33,694 nt of DNA from a virus, in IMG/VR virus record IMGVR_UViG_3300030380_003967, positions 1 through 33,694 of that record, one strand, 5' to 3'. The first letter of the stretch is position 1. Each line of letters starts with the position of its first letter. The notes under the pieces are model-generated. The model ran no database searches. It was not told where the DNA came from and was given only the letters and a program-made list of their open reading frames with translations. This document shows, one piece after another, positions 1 through 6,668 of the stretch. A program made the position numbers and the translations under genes.

Positions 1-1637
1 TTTCCAACCTTCTTGCTTGGTGCCTTAAGGTCAGATCCTGGATTTTCTCTTTCGTAAGACTTTCTTCCTTTTTCGTTAAGTCCGCCTTCTTTGTTTTTAC
101 CTGCTTTTTTTGTCCATGCTGCTCCTTCTGCATGGAGAACCGGTTGCCCTGGTTCATACTCGGATACCTGGTAACTTTGTACTTTAGCGCCAGGATATAC
201 TGTTTCGATTGAAGATTGAATCTCCTTTCTACTTGGGACTTTGACTGATGGGAAGAACATTTTGATCATGTATCCCTTGCCTCTCCAATTGAGGACAACG
301 GCAATAATATTTCCAGTCTTAGAGGGAATTCTTACTGCCTCTTCAACCATGTCTGGGCATTCCTTCTTGCCATGCACCGGACATTCTTCACCTTTGTGGT
401 TGTGCATACAACCTTTCTTTTCATCAATAAGTTCAACTTCTTCTTTCTTGGTTTTCTTGACACAGTTTGGATATCTCTTTCCAAACATAGTCTTCATACC
501 TTTCTTTTCATAACCTTTCCAACACTTCTCATCAAGTTCAAATTCTTCTTTCTTAGTCTTAGATTTATTACCCCAGTTGGCAGCACCAACTTTACGACAT
601 TTGACTAGTGCTCCTGACGCATATGCACTTGGCCAAACAGAGTAGCGTGACTTGACTTTGTGGTAGCAAGCATCTTTCTTGCCTTCCTCAATATCAATCT
701 GATCACCTACTTCAACGTTATTTTCTTCAAACCATCCGCGATTTACTTCTAACGCACACAGCACTTCTCCCTCAGAGAAAACTGGATTCTCGTCGAATGG
801 TTCTAATTCTTTAATGCTTTCTATCGTACCATCCTCTCTAATGAAAGCAATATCAAGAGGAATTCTGGTTTCAGTCATGTGGAATGACTGCTCTGCAACT
901 TCATCAAAGATGAAGAGCATTCCGCTATTAATATCTAAACTTTCGCGGAACATGAGACCTAAGTTAAAGTCTCTGATGTTATTAGGGATTTCAATGGTAA
1001 GTGGTAAAGTTACAAATTGCTCACTAATACCTGCTTTTCTCAAGCGTTTAGCTTGACTTTTGTGCATTTCAACTGCTTTATCTAATTCTTTAGCAATACC
1101 CTTTACACTCTTTTTCATTTCTTCTTTCATGGTTTTCTTGGGTTTGTCAGTTGAAACGTAAGTTGGTTTTGCTGCTCCTGCCTTTTGTGGTTGACCTGGA
1201 TCAGCAGCTCTCTTTCTTCTCTGAGCAGACTCTCTTTCCGATTTGCTCATACTTGCTCTTTTTGCAGAAGATACACATTTGGGTGTTGATTTCTGTCCTG
1301 GTTGGCGAGCACAGGGTTTGCCTGATACTACTTGAACCCAACCTGGTTTTCCGCCTTTTGATCTGGACTTACCAAACCAATCACGAAGACCTTCCTCACT
1401 TATTCCTCCTCCACCGTTACCATTTGATCCACCATTGCCACTCCCATTCCCATTACCACCATTGCCATTACCATTACTATCACCATTACCATTTTTTGGT
1501 TCATCTACAGAGTGTCCATTTTCTTTGCGAAGATATCCGGCACGACCTACTGACTTAAATCCTTTGGGGATTGGTTTACACTTTTTGTCAGTGTAACAAT
1601 AGTATTGCCCTGCGGGGCAGCGTCCGTTCTTAGCCAT
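1..1637 (-). CDS. Mosaic DUF192-domain protein, C-terminus cut by window edge
   Basis: The frame is open from an ATG at 1637 to the left edge: 545 codons plus two bases, no stop. Segments in order: a Cys-containing N-terminus (residues 1-40, C7/C14/C20); an Asn-Gly linker (49-78); a basic segment with DWFGKS and KPGWVQVVSGKPC (86-165); a DUF192-like domain (about 205-318), supported by GMLFIF, FHMTETRIPLDIAFI and ALEVNRGWF; a segment with VKSRYSVWPSAYASGALVKC (328-347); KCWKGYEKKGMKTMFGKRYPNC (371-392); a Cys/His cluster (410-427); a region at 433-505; and a tail with GGLNEKGRKSYERENPGSD. Several of these blocks recur, from memory, in proteins of marine phages, but I cannot name their families safely. 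DUF192 is a small beta-barrel family of unknown function. Function here is unknown; its place after gp16 and the fibre, with its own late-type promoter, suggests a virion or packaging-associated role. Confidence 0.85.
   Translation of the reverse strand, partial: MAKNGRCPAGQYYCYTDKKCKPIPKGFKSVGRAGYLRKENGHSVDEPKNGNGDSNGNGNGGNGNGSGNGGSNGNGGGGISEEGLRDWFGKSRSKGGKPGWVQVVSGKPCARQPGQKSTPKCVSSAKRASMSKSERESAQRRKRAADPGQPQKAGAAKPTYVSTDKPKKTMKEEMKKSVKGIAKELDKAVEMHKSQAKRLRKAGISEQFVTLPLTIEIPNNIRDFNLGLMFRESLDINSGMLFIFDEVAEQSFHMTETRIPLDIAFIREDGTIESIKELEPFDENPVFSEGEVLCALEVNRGWFEENNVEVGDQIDIEEGKKDACYHKVKSRYSVWPSAYASGALVKCRKVGAANWGNKSKTKKEEFELDEKCWKGYEKKGMKTMFGKRYPNCVKKTKKEEVELIDEKKGCMHNHKGEECPVHGKKECPDMVEEAVRIPSKTGNIIAVVLNWRGKGYMIKMFFPSVKVPSRKEIQSSIETVYPGAKVQSYQVSEYEPGQPVLHAEGAAWTKKAGKNKEGGLNEKGRKSYERENPGSDLKAPSKKVG
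1404..1493 (-). repeat. Asn-Gly-rich low-complexity linker coding repeat
   Basis: Degenerate AATGGT/GGTAATGGT units encode an Asn/Gly/Ser-only stretch at residues 49-78 of the DUF192 mosaic protein. It separates the Cys-containing N-terminus from the rest, so it is most simply a flexible linker. Such hexamer tracts can vary in length by slippage. Confidence 0.85.
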
Positions 1638-1639
1638 CA

Positions 1640-1657
1640 AAAGAGTAATTACTCCTT
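1640..1657 (-). promoter_or_regulatory. Hairpin that contains the AAGGAG ribosome binding site
   Basis: On the minus strand AAGGAGT (1657-1651) can pair with ACTCTTT (1646-1640) around an AATT loop, giving seven pairs including one G-U. The arm contains the whole Shine-Dalgarno AAGGAG and the hairpin ends two bases before the ATG at 1637. If it folds, it would mask the ribosome site of the DUF192 gene. The core 12 bases (1643-1654) are a perfect palindrome. Confidence 0.45.
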
Positions 1658-1659
1658 AT

Positions 1660-1666
1660 TATTTAT
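1660..1666 (-). promoter_or_regulatory. T4-late-type promoter element ATAAATA
   Basis: Exact ATAAATA on the minus strand, within TGATAAATAATAAGG. Its first A is the last base of the TGA stop of the fibre gene. The T4 late promoter core is TATAAATA and lies just upstream of the start site. The element lies upstream of the DUF192 gene. By T4 spacing the start would fall near 1654, inside the ribosome-site hairpin. Confidence 0.55.
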
Positions 1667-3711
1667 CATCCATCAAGTGCCACAGTGAGACCAAGAGTCA
1701 TACCAGGTAGTGACTGCCAATTAGTTCCATCATAAAACTCCATTTTCTTAGTTGTGGTGTTGAAAATCATTGCACCCTCATTAAAAGTAATCGCATCTCT
1801 TGCAGTAGTTGTATATTGCGGCATATAGAATGCAGTGCCAACTGTTGCAATGCCAGACACGTTCCAATTTCTGGCATTTGCTTCATCATATACTAAATCT
1901 CCACTAATATTCAGATCACCCGTAATTGTGGCACTACCATCAACATAAAGAGTTGAATCTGATCTAGCAGTTGTGCCAAGTCCAACATTGCTGGTTGTAT
2001 GAATACCAACACTGTCGTCTGCAAATTTTCCTCCGCCACCTGTAGATACTACCCACTTTCTACTATTACGAACATAGTCCTGACCATCATTTGGAGCATC
2101 TTCAATACCACCTCCACCAATAGTGGCAATCTGTTGCTGAATTCTATTGATGAATAAACGATAATGATTTTGTAACTGATCAAGGGTTACAAATTTTTGA
2201 TCTAGAGGAGTTAATGGATCTGCAGAGTTATTTGTAGATGGATCTCCAGGTAAAGTTGGATTGTCTTCCTTTAAAAGAATTTGTTCTAAATTAACAATCT
2301 TTTCCATGAGAGAATTACTTTTCTCTTCAATGGAACTCATTTGTAGTTTTTCTAAAACTATTTTTAATTCATTTTGAACTTCTTCAATGCTCTCATTCTG
2401 TTTTTTGATATGTTTTTCATTAACAACAAGATCTACTTGGAGATCACTCATTTGTTCAGAAATTTTGTTTCTAAACTTACTTACCTCTGTCTTAAGACTT
2501 GAGTGATAATTTTCGTTTGATTGAATTAAAACACTTTGAATTTCTCTTAAATCCTCAGTTACGGCCTCTTCTAAGAAATCAAATCTCTTATGATATTTTT
2601 TAATTTCATCAGAATAAGTTTCTAATTTTTCGTTTTCACTAATTTCCCTTTTCTTAAAATCTTTATACAGATTGTCATAAGTTTTAGAGATTGAATCAAT
2701 CTCTCCTTTATAATCTTCTACTACAGTTTTAAGTTCTACAATTTTTTCTTCAGTTTTTTCATGAATGCCACTTGAAATTGATTCAATTTTTTCAGTTAGA
2801 TTTCCAACTTTAGAAAGAACCTGTTCCTCTAATTCCTTGACCTCTTTTTCTGATTTGATTTTATTTTCAATCAGAAGACTATTATATTTTGGAATTTCAT
2901 TTTCAGTAAATTCTTTTACTGTATTCTGCAAATTCACAATTGTTTCTTGGTAAGAATCAATTGCAGTTTTAACTCTCTCTTCAGTTCTTACTTCAGTTTC
3001 AGCAAAAAGTTTTTTATACTTTGGAAGTTCTTCTTCAACAAGACTGGATACTGTTTTTACTGTCTTTTTGACATCTTTTACGTTTTCTTTAAATTCTTCT
3101 TTAACAGTATTAAATGTATTTTGATTAAGAGTTTCAACATCTGCTAGAACAGTTGTGACCTCTTTATTTACATCTGCTCTAATAGTATCTAAATTTTCCT
3201 CCACCTGATCTTTTAAATCAGTAAATCTACTATCTACTCTAACTTCAGATTCAGATATTAATTTTTTATATTTTGGTACATCAATATCAAGAAAGGATCC
3301 AACGGTGTTTGAAAGATCTACAAAATCTTCTTTAATTTTATCAACAGTCTCCCCGTTAATAGAGGATATTCTTAAATCAATTCTTGATATGGATTCTTGA
3401 ACAAAAAGAAGTTGTGCCATCATAGCACTATCAAGATCTTCTTTTTTAATTAAGTCTTTAAGATCTTCTCTTATTAGAGTTATTTCTTCAGTTACACTTT
3501 CAACTTTTTCTAAGTTATTTCTAAAACTATCGAAAGTATTGGTAAAATCTGATAAAGATTGTATGTGTTCTAAATTATTTTTAAACGAATCAAACGCTTC
3601 TGAAACCTGTTCAATTTTTTGTGGAGACGCAGAAGTATATTCCTCTTTGATTTCATCAAGAGGAGTCTTCTTAGTATTTCCAAAAAAATCTGAAGGCTTC
3701 TTTAGTGCCAC
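1666..3711 (-). CDS. Trimeric coiled-coil fibre with foldon-like motif (fibritin/whisker-like)
   Basis: 681 aa from a GTG start at 3711, which sits 11 bases after AGGAG (3727-3723). Residues about 30-480 are charged and heptad-like with little Gly or Pro: a long coiled coil. It carries a tandem FDSFKNNLE/FDSFRNNLE pair (40-48, 60-68) and three PKY-containing repeats (about 145-300). A Pro/Asn-rich break (484-500) is followed by a helix, then a motif at 533-558 with APNDGQDYVR and a WV pair. That closely matches the T4 fibritin foldon core, APRDGQAYVRKDGEWV. After it comes a beta-rich tip (560-681) with GAMIFNTTTKKMEFYDGTNW, a pattern common in phage fibre tips. It follows gp16, so a neck whisker or head/neck fibre is the best guess. 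T4 wac (487 aa) lies instead between genes 12 and 13. The fibre assignment is firm; homology to wac is inferred. Confidence 0.8.
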   Translation of the reverse strand: MALKKPSDFFGNTKKTPLDEIKEEYTSASPQKIEQVSEAFDSFKNNLEHIQSLSDFTNTFDSFRNNLEKVESVTEEITLIREDLKDLIKKEDLDSAMMAQLLFVQESISRIDLRISSINGETVDKIKEDFVDLSNTVGSFLDIDVPKYKKLISESEVRVDSRFTDLKDQVEENLDTIRADVNKEVTTVLADVETLNQNTFNTVKEEFKENVKDVKKTVKTVSSLVEEELPKYKKLFAETEVRTEERVKTAIDSYQETIVNLQNTVKEFTENEIPKYNSLLIENKIKSEKEVKELEEQVLSKVGNLTEKIESISSGIHEKTEEKIVELKTVVEDYKGEIDSISKTYDNLYKDFKKREISENEKLETYSDEIKKYHKRFDFLEEAVTEDLREIQSVLIQSNENYHSSLKTEVSKFRNKISEQMSDLQVDLVVNEKHIKKQNESIEEVQNELKIVLEKLQMSSIEEKSNSLMEKIVNLEQILLKEDNPTLPGDPSTNNSADPLTPLDQKFVTLDQLQNHYRLFINRIQQQIATIGGGGIEDAPNDGQDYVRNSRKWVVSTGGGGKFADDSVGIHTTSNVGLGTTARSDSTLYVDGSATITGDLNISGDLVYDEANARNWNVSGIATVGTAFYMPQYTTTARDAITFNEGAMIFNTTTKKMEFYDGTNWQSLPGMTLGLTVALDG
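2038..2115 (-). other. Foldon-like trimerisation motif inside the fibre gene
   Basis: Encodes residues 533-558 of the fibre. Conserved positions shared with the T4 fibritin foldon are Ala-Pro-x-Asp-Gly-Gln-x-Tyr-Val-Arg and a Trp-Val pair five residues on. It is flanked on both sides by GGGG, as expected of a domain joined by flexible linkers. In T4 the foldon is C-terminal; here about 120 residues follow it. Confidence 0.7.
2812..3279 (-). repeat. PKY repeat units in fibre coiled coil
   Basis: Residues about 145-300 of the fibre contain VPKYKKLISESEVR (145), LPKYKKLFAETEVR (229) and IPKYNSLLIENKIK (273). The spacings are about 84 and 44 residues, so a unit near 42-44 residues is likely, with one copy decayed. 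The proline-containing motif would mark regular kinks or register points along the stalk. Confidence 0.65.
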
Positions 3712-3722
3712 GTTTAATATAT

Positions 3723-3727
3723 CTCCT
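3723..3727 (-). promoter_or_regulatory. Ribosome binding site AGGAG setting a GTG start
   Basis: AGGAG lies 11 bases before the GTG at 3711 of the fibre gene. There is no ATG between the site and the MALKKPSDFFG reading, so it supports GTG as the start. Confidence 0.6.
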
Positions 3728-3735
3728 GTATTTTA

Positions 3736-4158
3736 TTATTTATTGTCCTCTTTTAATCCATTTTTGAGCATTTTTGCTAGTTCTGCAGTAGATCCAACAA
3801 ACAATGCGTTATTGACTGTTGAGGGCCCTTTGGATTGCTTTTCTTCCTCTACTTCTTTAAGTTTTTTCTGCAGTTCCATTAATTTATCAGTTGCATCGGC
3901 AACATTTTTAATTAATTGTCCTGCAACTTCATATGCTCTTGGCATTTCACTTTCTTGAGCAAGTTCGAGAACTCCATTTAATGCTTCTTGACCTTTTTCA
4001 ATTATACTATATAGATTTCCTCTAGTATACTCATAATCTTTTTTTACATCATCTGAATTGGACTTTACATTATCTAACTCTTTTTTAACCACTTCAGCCT
4101 TTACAATTTCATCGGAAACATTAAAGGTATCATTTAATTCATTAAAATTTTTAGTCAT
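3736..4158 (-). CDS. gp16: Terminase small subunit gp16
   Basis: 140 aa from the ATG at 4158. The small terminase of T4-like phages binds DNA and regulates the large subunit gp17 during head filling. The protein is mostly helical, with a charged coiled coil at about residues 95-115 and an Asn/Val-containing C-terminal part, as in gp16 proteins of marine T4-likes; T4 gp16 is 164 aa. The ATG shares one base with the gp15 stop (TGATG), the same coupling seen between gp13 and gp14, which favours ATG over the TTG one codon upstream at 4161. The 13-14-15-16 order matches T4. gp17 is not in the window; the fibre and DUF192 genes follow instead. Confidence 0.85.
   Translation of the reverse strand: MTKNFNELNDTFNVSDEIVKAEVVKKELDNVKSNSDDVKKDYEYTRGNLYSIIEKGQEALNGVLELAQESEMPRAYEVAGQLIKNVADATDKLMELQKKLKEVEEEKQSKGPSTVNNALFVGSTAELAKMLKNGLKEDNK
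3737..3743 (-). promoter_or_regulatory. T4-late-type promoter element ATAAATA
   Basis: Exact ATAAATA on the minus strand, overlapping the TAA stop of the gp16 gene (3738-3736) and placed before the fibre gene. T4-like spacing would start transcription near 3731, leaving AGGAG at 3727-3723 intact in a leader of about 20 bases. Confidence 0.6.
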
Positions 4159-5177
4159 CAAATAAATCCACCATCAAATCCAAAGTTATCACCATCTTCA
4201 ATCAGAGCACTATCTACGCCAATTGTTCCAATACTTGGTAATGTTGTTTCTGTGTAGTCAATACCTTTAACTTCTGCACCTGCAACATGCTTCTCTGCTT
4301 TTGTATTATCTCTGCCTCTATCAACAGTAATTTTATTGCCAGTCTTGGATCTAACGAAGAGTTCTTCATCTCCAATAAAGATATACTTATCTGCTTTGAT
4401 TCCTGAGGCATCTGCAACTTCAAAGGTTTTCGCTGTTGCTGTAATATCTGCTGCTAGTGTAGTAACAACATTGTCTGTATAAGACTTGAGTGCTCTTGCT
4501 GTAGCAGAATAGGTAACTTCTCTTCTTGTATTTGTAGTATCTGTTCCAGTAAGATAACTGACAGTAGATCTTTTGATGATATCTTTCGATGCAGACGTGG
4601 TAGGTCCAAACAGATATGTTTTTGCAGTAAATCTTAGAGTGTAATATAAAACTCTTCTAGTAGTAAAATCTCCCTCATAATCATCTTGCATTGTGACACT
4701 TTCTAACACAATGGGAACATCTCTTTTCTCTTTAATTTCATCAACCAATTCAATAGAAAGATTATATGATGGTTGAAAAAATGGTAAAATTTGTTCTACA
4801 ATTTGAAGTGCATCATCATTTAATTTAGTAAAAACACTTAACTCAAATTGCATGTTATACGGAACTGGCATATATGTTTTACGTGTCTCAGTTCCATCAT
4901 CTTTATCTTTTGCTATAAATGTTTGGGTAGTGGTTACTTTTCTACTTGGATCATAGGTAAGTCCAGTAAACTCAAAAGACATTCTTGGCAATGTAATTGC
5001 CATGGGTTTATTCAAGTCTGGTGACTGTTCAATCCTAGCTAAAAACTTTTGAGTAGGACCATATGCTAAAGGAATTCTCACAACGGAACCTTCCTGCTGG
5101 ACCTCCATAGAATTGAAGAGAGTTCCAAAACCAATGATGGTTTTTCTCAGGATCTCGTTGTAGAAATATTCAAACAT
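4158..5177 (-). CDS. gp15: Tail sheath stabiliser / tail completion protein gp15
   Basis: 339 aa; T4 gp15 is 272 aa. In T4, gp15 caps the top of the tail tube and sheath and forms the surface to which the head attaches. The N-terminal 200 residues have the family look, beginning MFEYFYNEILRKT, with a YNMQFELSVFTKLNDDALQI segment and RRVLYYTLRFTAKTYLFGP. The extra length is mainly a module at residues 239-306 with TFEVADASGIKADKYIFIGD and VDRGRDNTKAEKH, resembling modules in the two giant proteins of this window. The stop couples to gp16 (TGATG). No convincing Shine-Dalgarno precedes the ATG; the leader is 36 bases with a CTAAATA element at its start. Confidence 0.88.
   Translation of the reverse strand: MFEYFYNEILRKTIIGFGTLFNSMEVQQEGSVVRIPLAYGPTQKFLARIEQSPDLNKPMAITLPRMSFEFTGLTYDPSRKVTTTQTFIAKDKDDGTETRKTYMPVPYNMQFELSVFTKLNDDALQIVEQILPFFQPSYNLSIELVDEIKEKRDVPIVLESVTMQDDYEGDFTTRRVLYYTLRFTAKTYLFGPTTSASKDIIKRSTVSYLTGTDTTNTRREVTYSATARALKSYTDNVVTTLAADITATAKTFEVADASGIKADKYIFIGDEELFVRSKTGNKITVDRGRDNTKAEKHVAGAEVKGIDYTETTLPSIGTIGVDSALIEDGDNFGFDGGFI
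4260..4463 (-). repeat. IGDE...RG beta module inserted in gp15
   Basis: Encodes residues 239-306 of gp15. The pattern is a hydrophobic strand, GIxxxxxIFIGDEELFV, a turn with TGNKITV, then DRGRDNTKAEKH and a final GAEV. Related stretches occur in the gp7-like giant (near 29381-29521 and 20163-20325) and in the DUF4815 giant (near 9346-9488). It accounts for most of the excess length over T4 gp15. Confidence 0.6.
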
Positions 5178-5210
5178 GATTAAACTTTAAACTATTACAT
5201 GCAGTAAAAC

Positions 5211-5217
5211 TATTTAG
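5211..5217 (-). promoter_or_regulatory. Late-promoter-like element CTAAATA
   Basis: CTAAATA on the minus strand includes the TAA stop of gp14 (5216-5214) and lies 33 bases before the gp15 ATG. It is one mismatch from the ATAAATA found in six other gaps and has the same stop-overlapping placement, so it is a weaker candidate late promoter. Confidence 0.35.
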
Positions 5218-6668
5218 GGTATTCCAAATGGATTCTGCTCACTGAAGTCTAATATAGCATCAGCGGCAGTTTCAATATCAAAGTTGTCTGCATATGGATC
5301 GTTATTAATAGTTTTGTCTATGGTTCTCAAAACTCTAATAGCACCAGAAGTTGATCCAGTTAAAGTTTCTCCTGCAGAGAAACTTCCAGAAACTCCTGCA
5401 ACTTCAAGAACATTTGTATCAGCATCCCAAGATCTAACTCTAGCAGTCGTGTTGCTAGTGGATCCAGTTATAATTTCATTAAATACAAAGTTTCCTGTAT
5501 TTGATCCTGAAGGAGGAGCAGCTATAGAAATCGTAGGAGCAACAGAATATCCAATACCAGTATTAGTTAAATGGATATTTGTTATTGTTCCTCCAGCACT
5601 TACTATAGGAACTGCGGATGCACTAGCAGTAGTTACTCCTGCTTTAAATATTTCATTTGTAAATGTAATAACTGGATTGTCGATATATCCTCCACCAGCG
5701 TTTGTGACTGTGACTACGCCAACAATATCATCTCCAAGAACCGTTGTTGCAGCTGCACCACTACCTGTTCCATCAGTAGTTCTAAAAGTTACTGAAGGTG
5801 CAACAGTATATCCAGATCCAGGATTAACAACGTTAACTGCCTGCACAGATTGTAGTCTTTTATTCGCATTAAGATTGCAAACATTAATACCACCAATCAT
5901 TGTTGCAACACCTACAGCAGTTACACCACCAGCAGGCGCTGCAGAAACCTCAACAGTAGGAATCATTCCATATCCACCACCTCTATTGGTTACTGTAAAT
6001 GACCTTACACCGCCATTGACTAGTCCTGTGGTAGCAGTTGCCTGAACTGCAGTTCCAACTACTGTAAGAGTTTGAGTAATTCCCTGAATTGTACTAATAC
6101 CATCATCAGTCAATCCATCAGTTTCATCACCTAGCAACTCATTATCAATATCTTCAATTCCTGTTGCAATGACTTCATCTTGATACTGGAAGAGTTCGCA
6201 ATATAATTCATAAACATAGAGGTTCTGTAACTGATAATATGGTTTTGCATACTCAATATCCTTAATTTCATAAAGACGATCATCAAGTGGGAACCAGATT
6301 AAGTCTCCACCTTTTGGTCTGGTTGACAATTTAATATTTGATTGTCCTTGAATTAGAGGAGTGATATAGTTTTCGTATCTTTCTCTCGATATAATTAATC
6401 TTACTTCGTCTTTTGATTCAATACCAAACTTTGATAATACATCCCCTGCTCCAGAATATGCATCATAATTATCAACATATGCTTCAATAGGCAAAGCATT
6501 GTCAAATTTAGACTGAACAACTTCTCTAATGACAGTTTTCTCTGTCATATATTTTCTTGGAATGTAGAATATATCTACACCATACATCCTCAACTGTTCG
6601 TTGATTAAATCTTGAACAAGATTTTGCTCAGAAGAAGTGCCTTGAGTGAAAAAAGGATTTAAAACCAT
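5214..6668 (-). CDS. gp14: Neck protein gp14 with a large beta-repeat extension
   Basis: 484 aa; T4 gp14 is 256 aa. With gp13 it forms the neck that joins the packaged head to the tail. Residues 1-165 match the family pattern: MVLNPFF, a LINEQLRMYGVDIFYIPRKY segment and IWFPLDDRLYEIKDIEYAKPYYQLQNLYVYEL, in two parts here because of length limits. The C-terminal end, with an Asp-rich stretch and SEQNPFGIP (475-484), also looks native. Between them residues about 200-450 are a Gly/Thr/Val-rich insert with at least four TNxGxGY repeats, then a segment with TGSTSNTTARV and SAGETLTGSTSG. The start shares one base with the gp13 stop (TGATG), so the two are translationally coupled. The neck identity is firm; the insert's role is unknown. 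Confidence 0.88.
   Translation of the reverse strand: MVLNPFFTQGTSSEQNLVQDLINEQLRMYGVDIFYIPRKYMTEKTVIREVVQSKFDNALPIEAYVDNYDAYSGAGDVLSKFGIESKDEVRLIISRERYENYITPLIQGQSNIKLSTRPKGGDLIWFPLDDRLYEIKDIEYAKPYYQLQNLYVYELYCELFQYQDEVIATGIEDIDNELLGDETDGLTDDGISTIQGITQTLTVVGTAVQATATTGLVNGGVRSFTVTNRGGGYGMIPTVEVSAAPAGGVTAVGVATMIGGINVCNLNANKRLQSVQAVNVVNPGSGYTVAPSVTFRTTDGTGSGAAATTVLGDDIVGVVTVTNAGGGYIDNPVITFTNEIFKAGVTTASASAVPIVSAGGTITNIHLTNTGIGYSVAPTISIAAPPSGSNTGNFVFNEIITGSTSNTTARVRSWDADTNVLEVAGVSGSFSAGETLTGSTSGAIRVLRTIDKTINNDPYADNFDIETAADAILDFSEQNPFGIP
5514..5996 (-). repeat. Four GxGY beta repeats within gp14
   Basis: Residues about 225-385 of gp14 hold VTNRGGGYGMIPTVEV, VVNPGSGYTVAPSVTF, VTNAGGGYIDNPVITF and LTNTGIGYSVAPTISI. 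Each is a strand, a Gly-x-Gly-Tyr turn, a proline and another strand, 40-55 residues apart. The same unit occurs in gp8 and in both giant proteins. Confidence 0.8.

Noticed and set aside
1151-1558. A plus-strand frame rich in His and Tyr
   Set aside because: It is the antisense of the mosaic protein; the His/Tyr run is the reverse reading of the Asn-Gly linker repeat.
4158-4161. TTG at 4161 as the gp16 start
   Set aside because: The ATG one codon later overlaps the gp15 stop as TGATG, the same arrangement as gp13/gp14, and is the better start.
5284-6045. A 253-aa open frame on the plus strand
   Set aside because: It lies wholly inside gp14 in antisense; its length comes from the stop-poor, repeated Gly/Thr/Val codons of the beta repeats. 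It lacks a ribosome site and a recognisable product.
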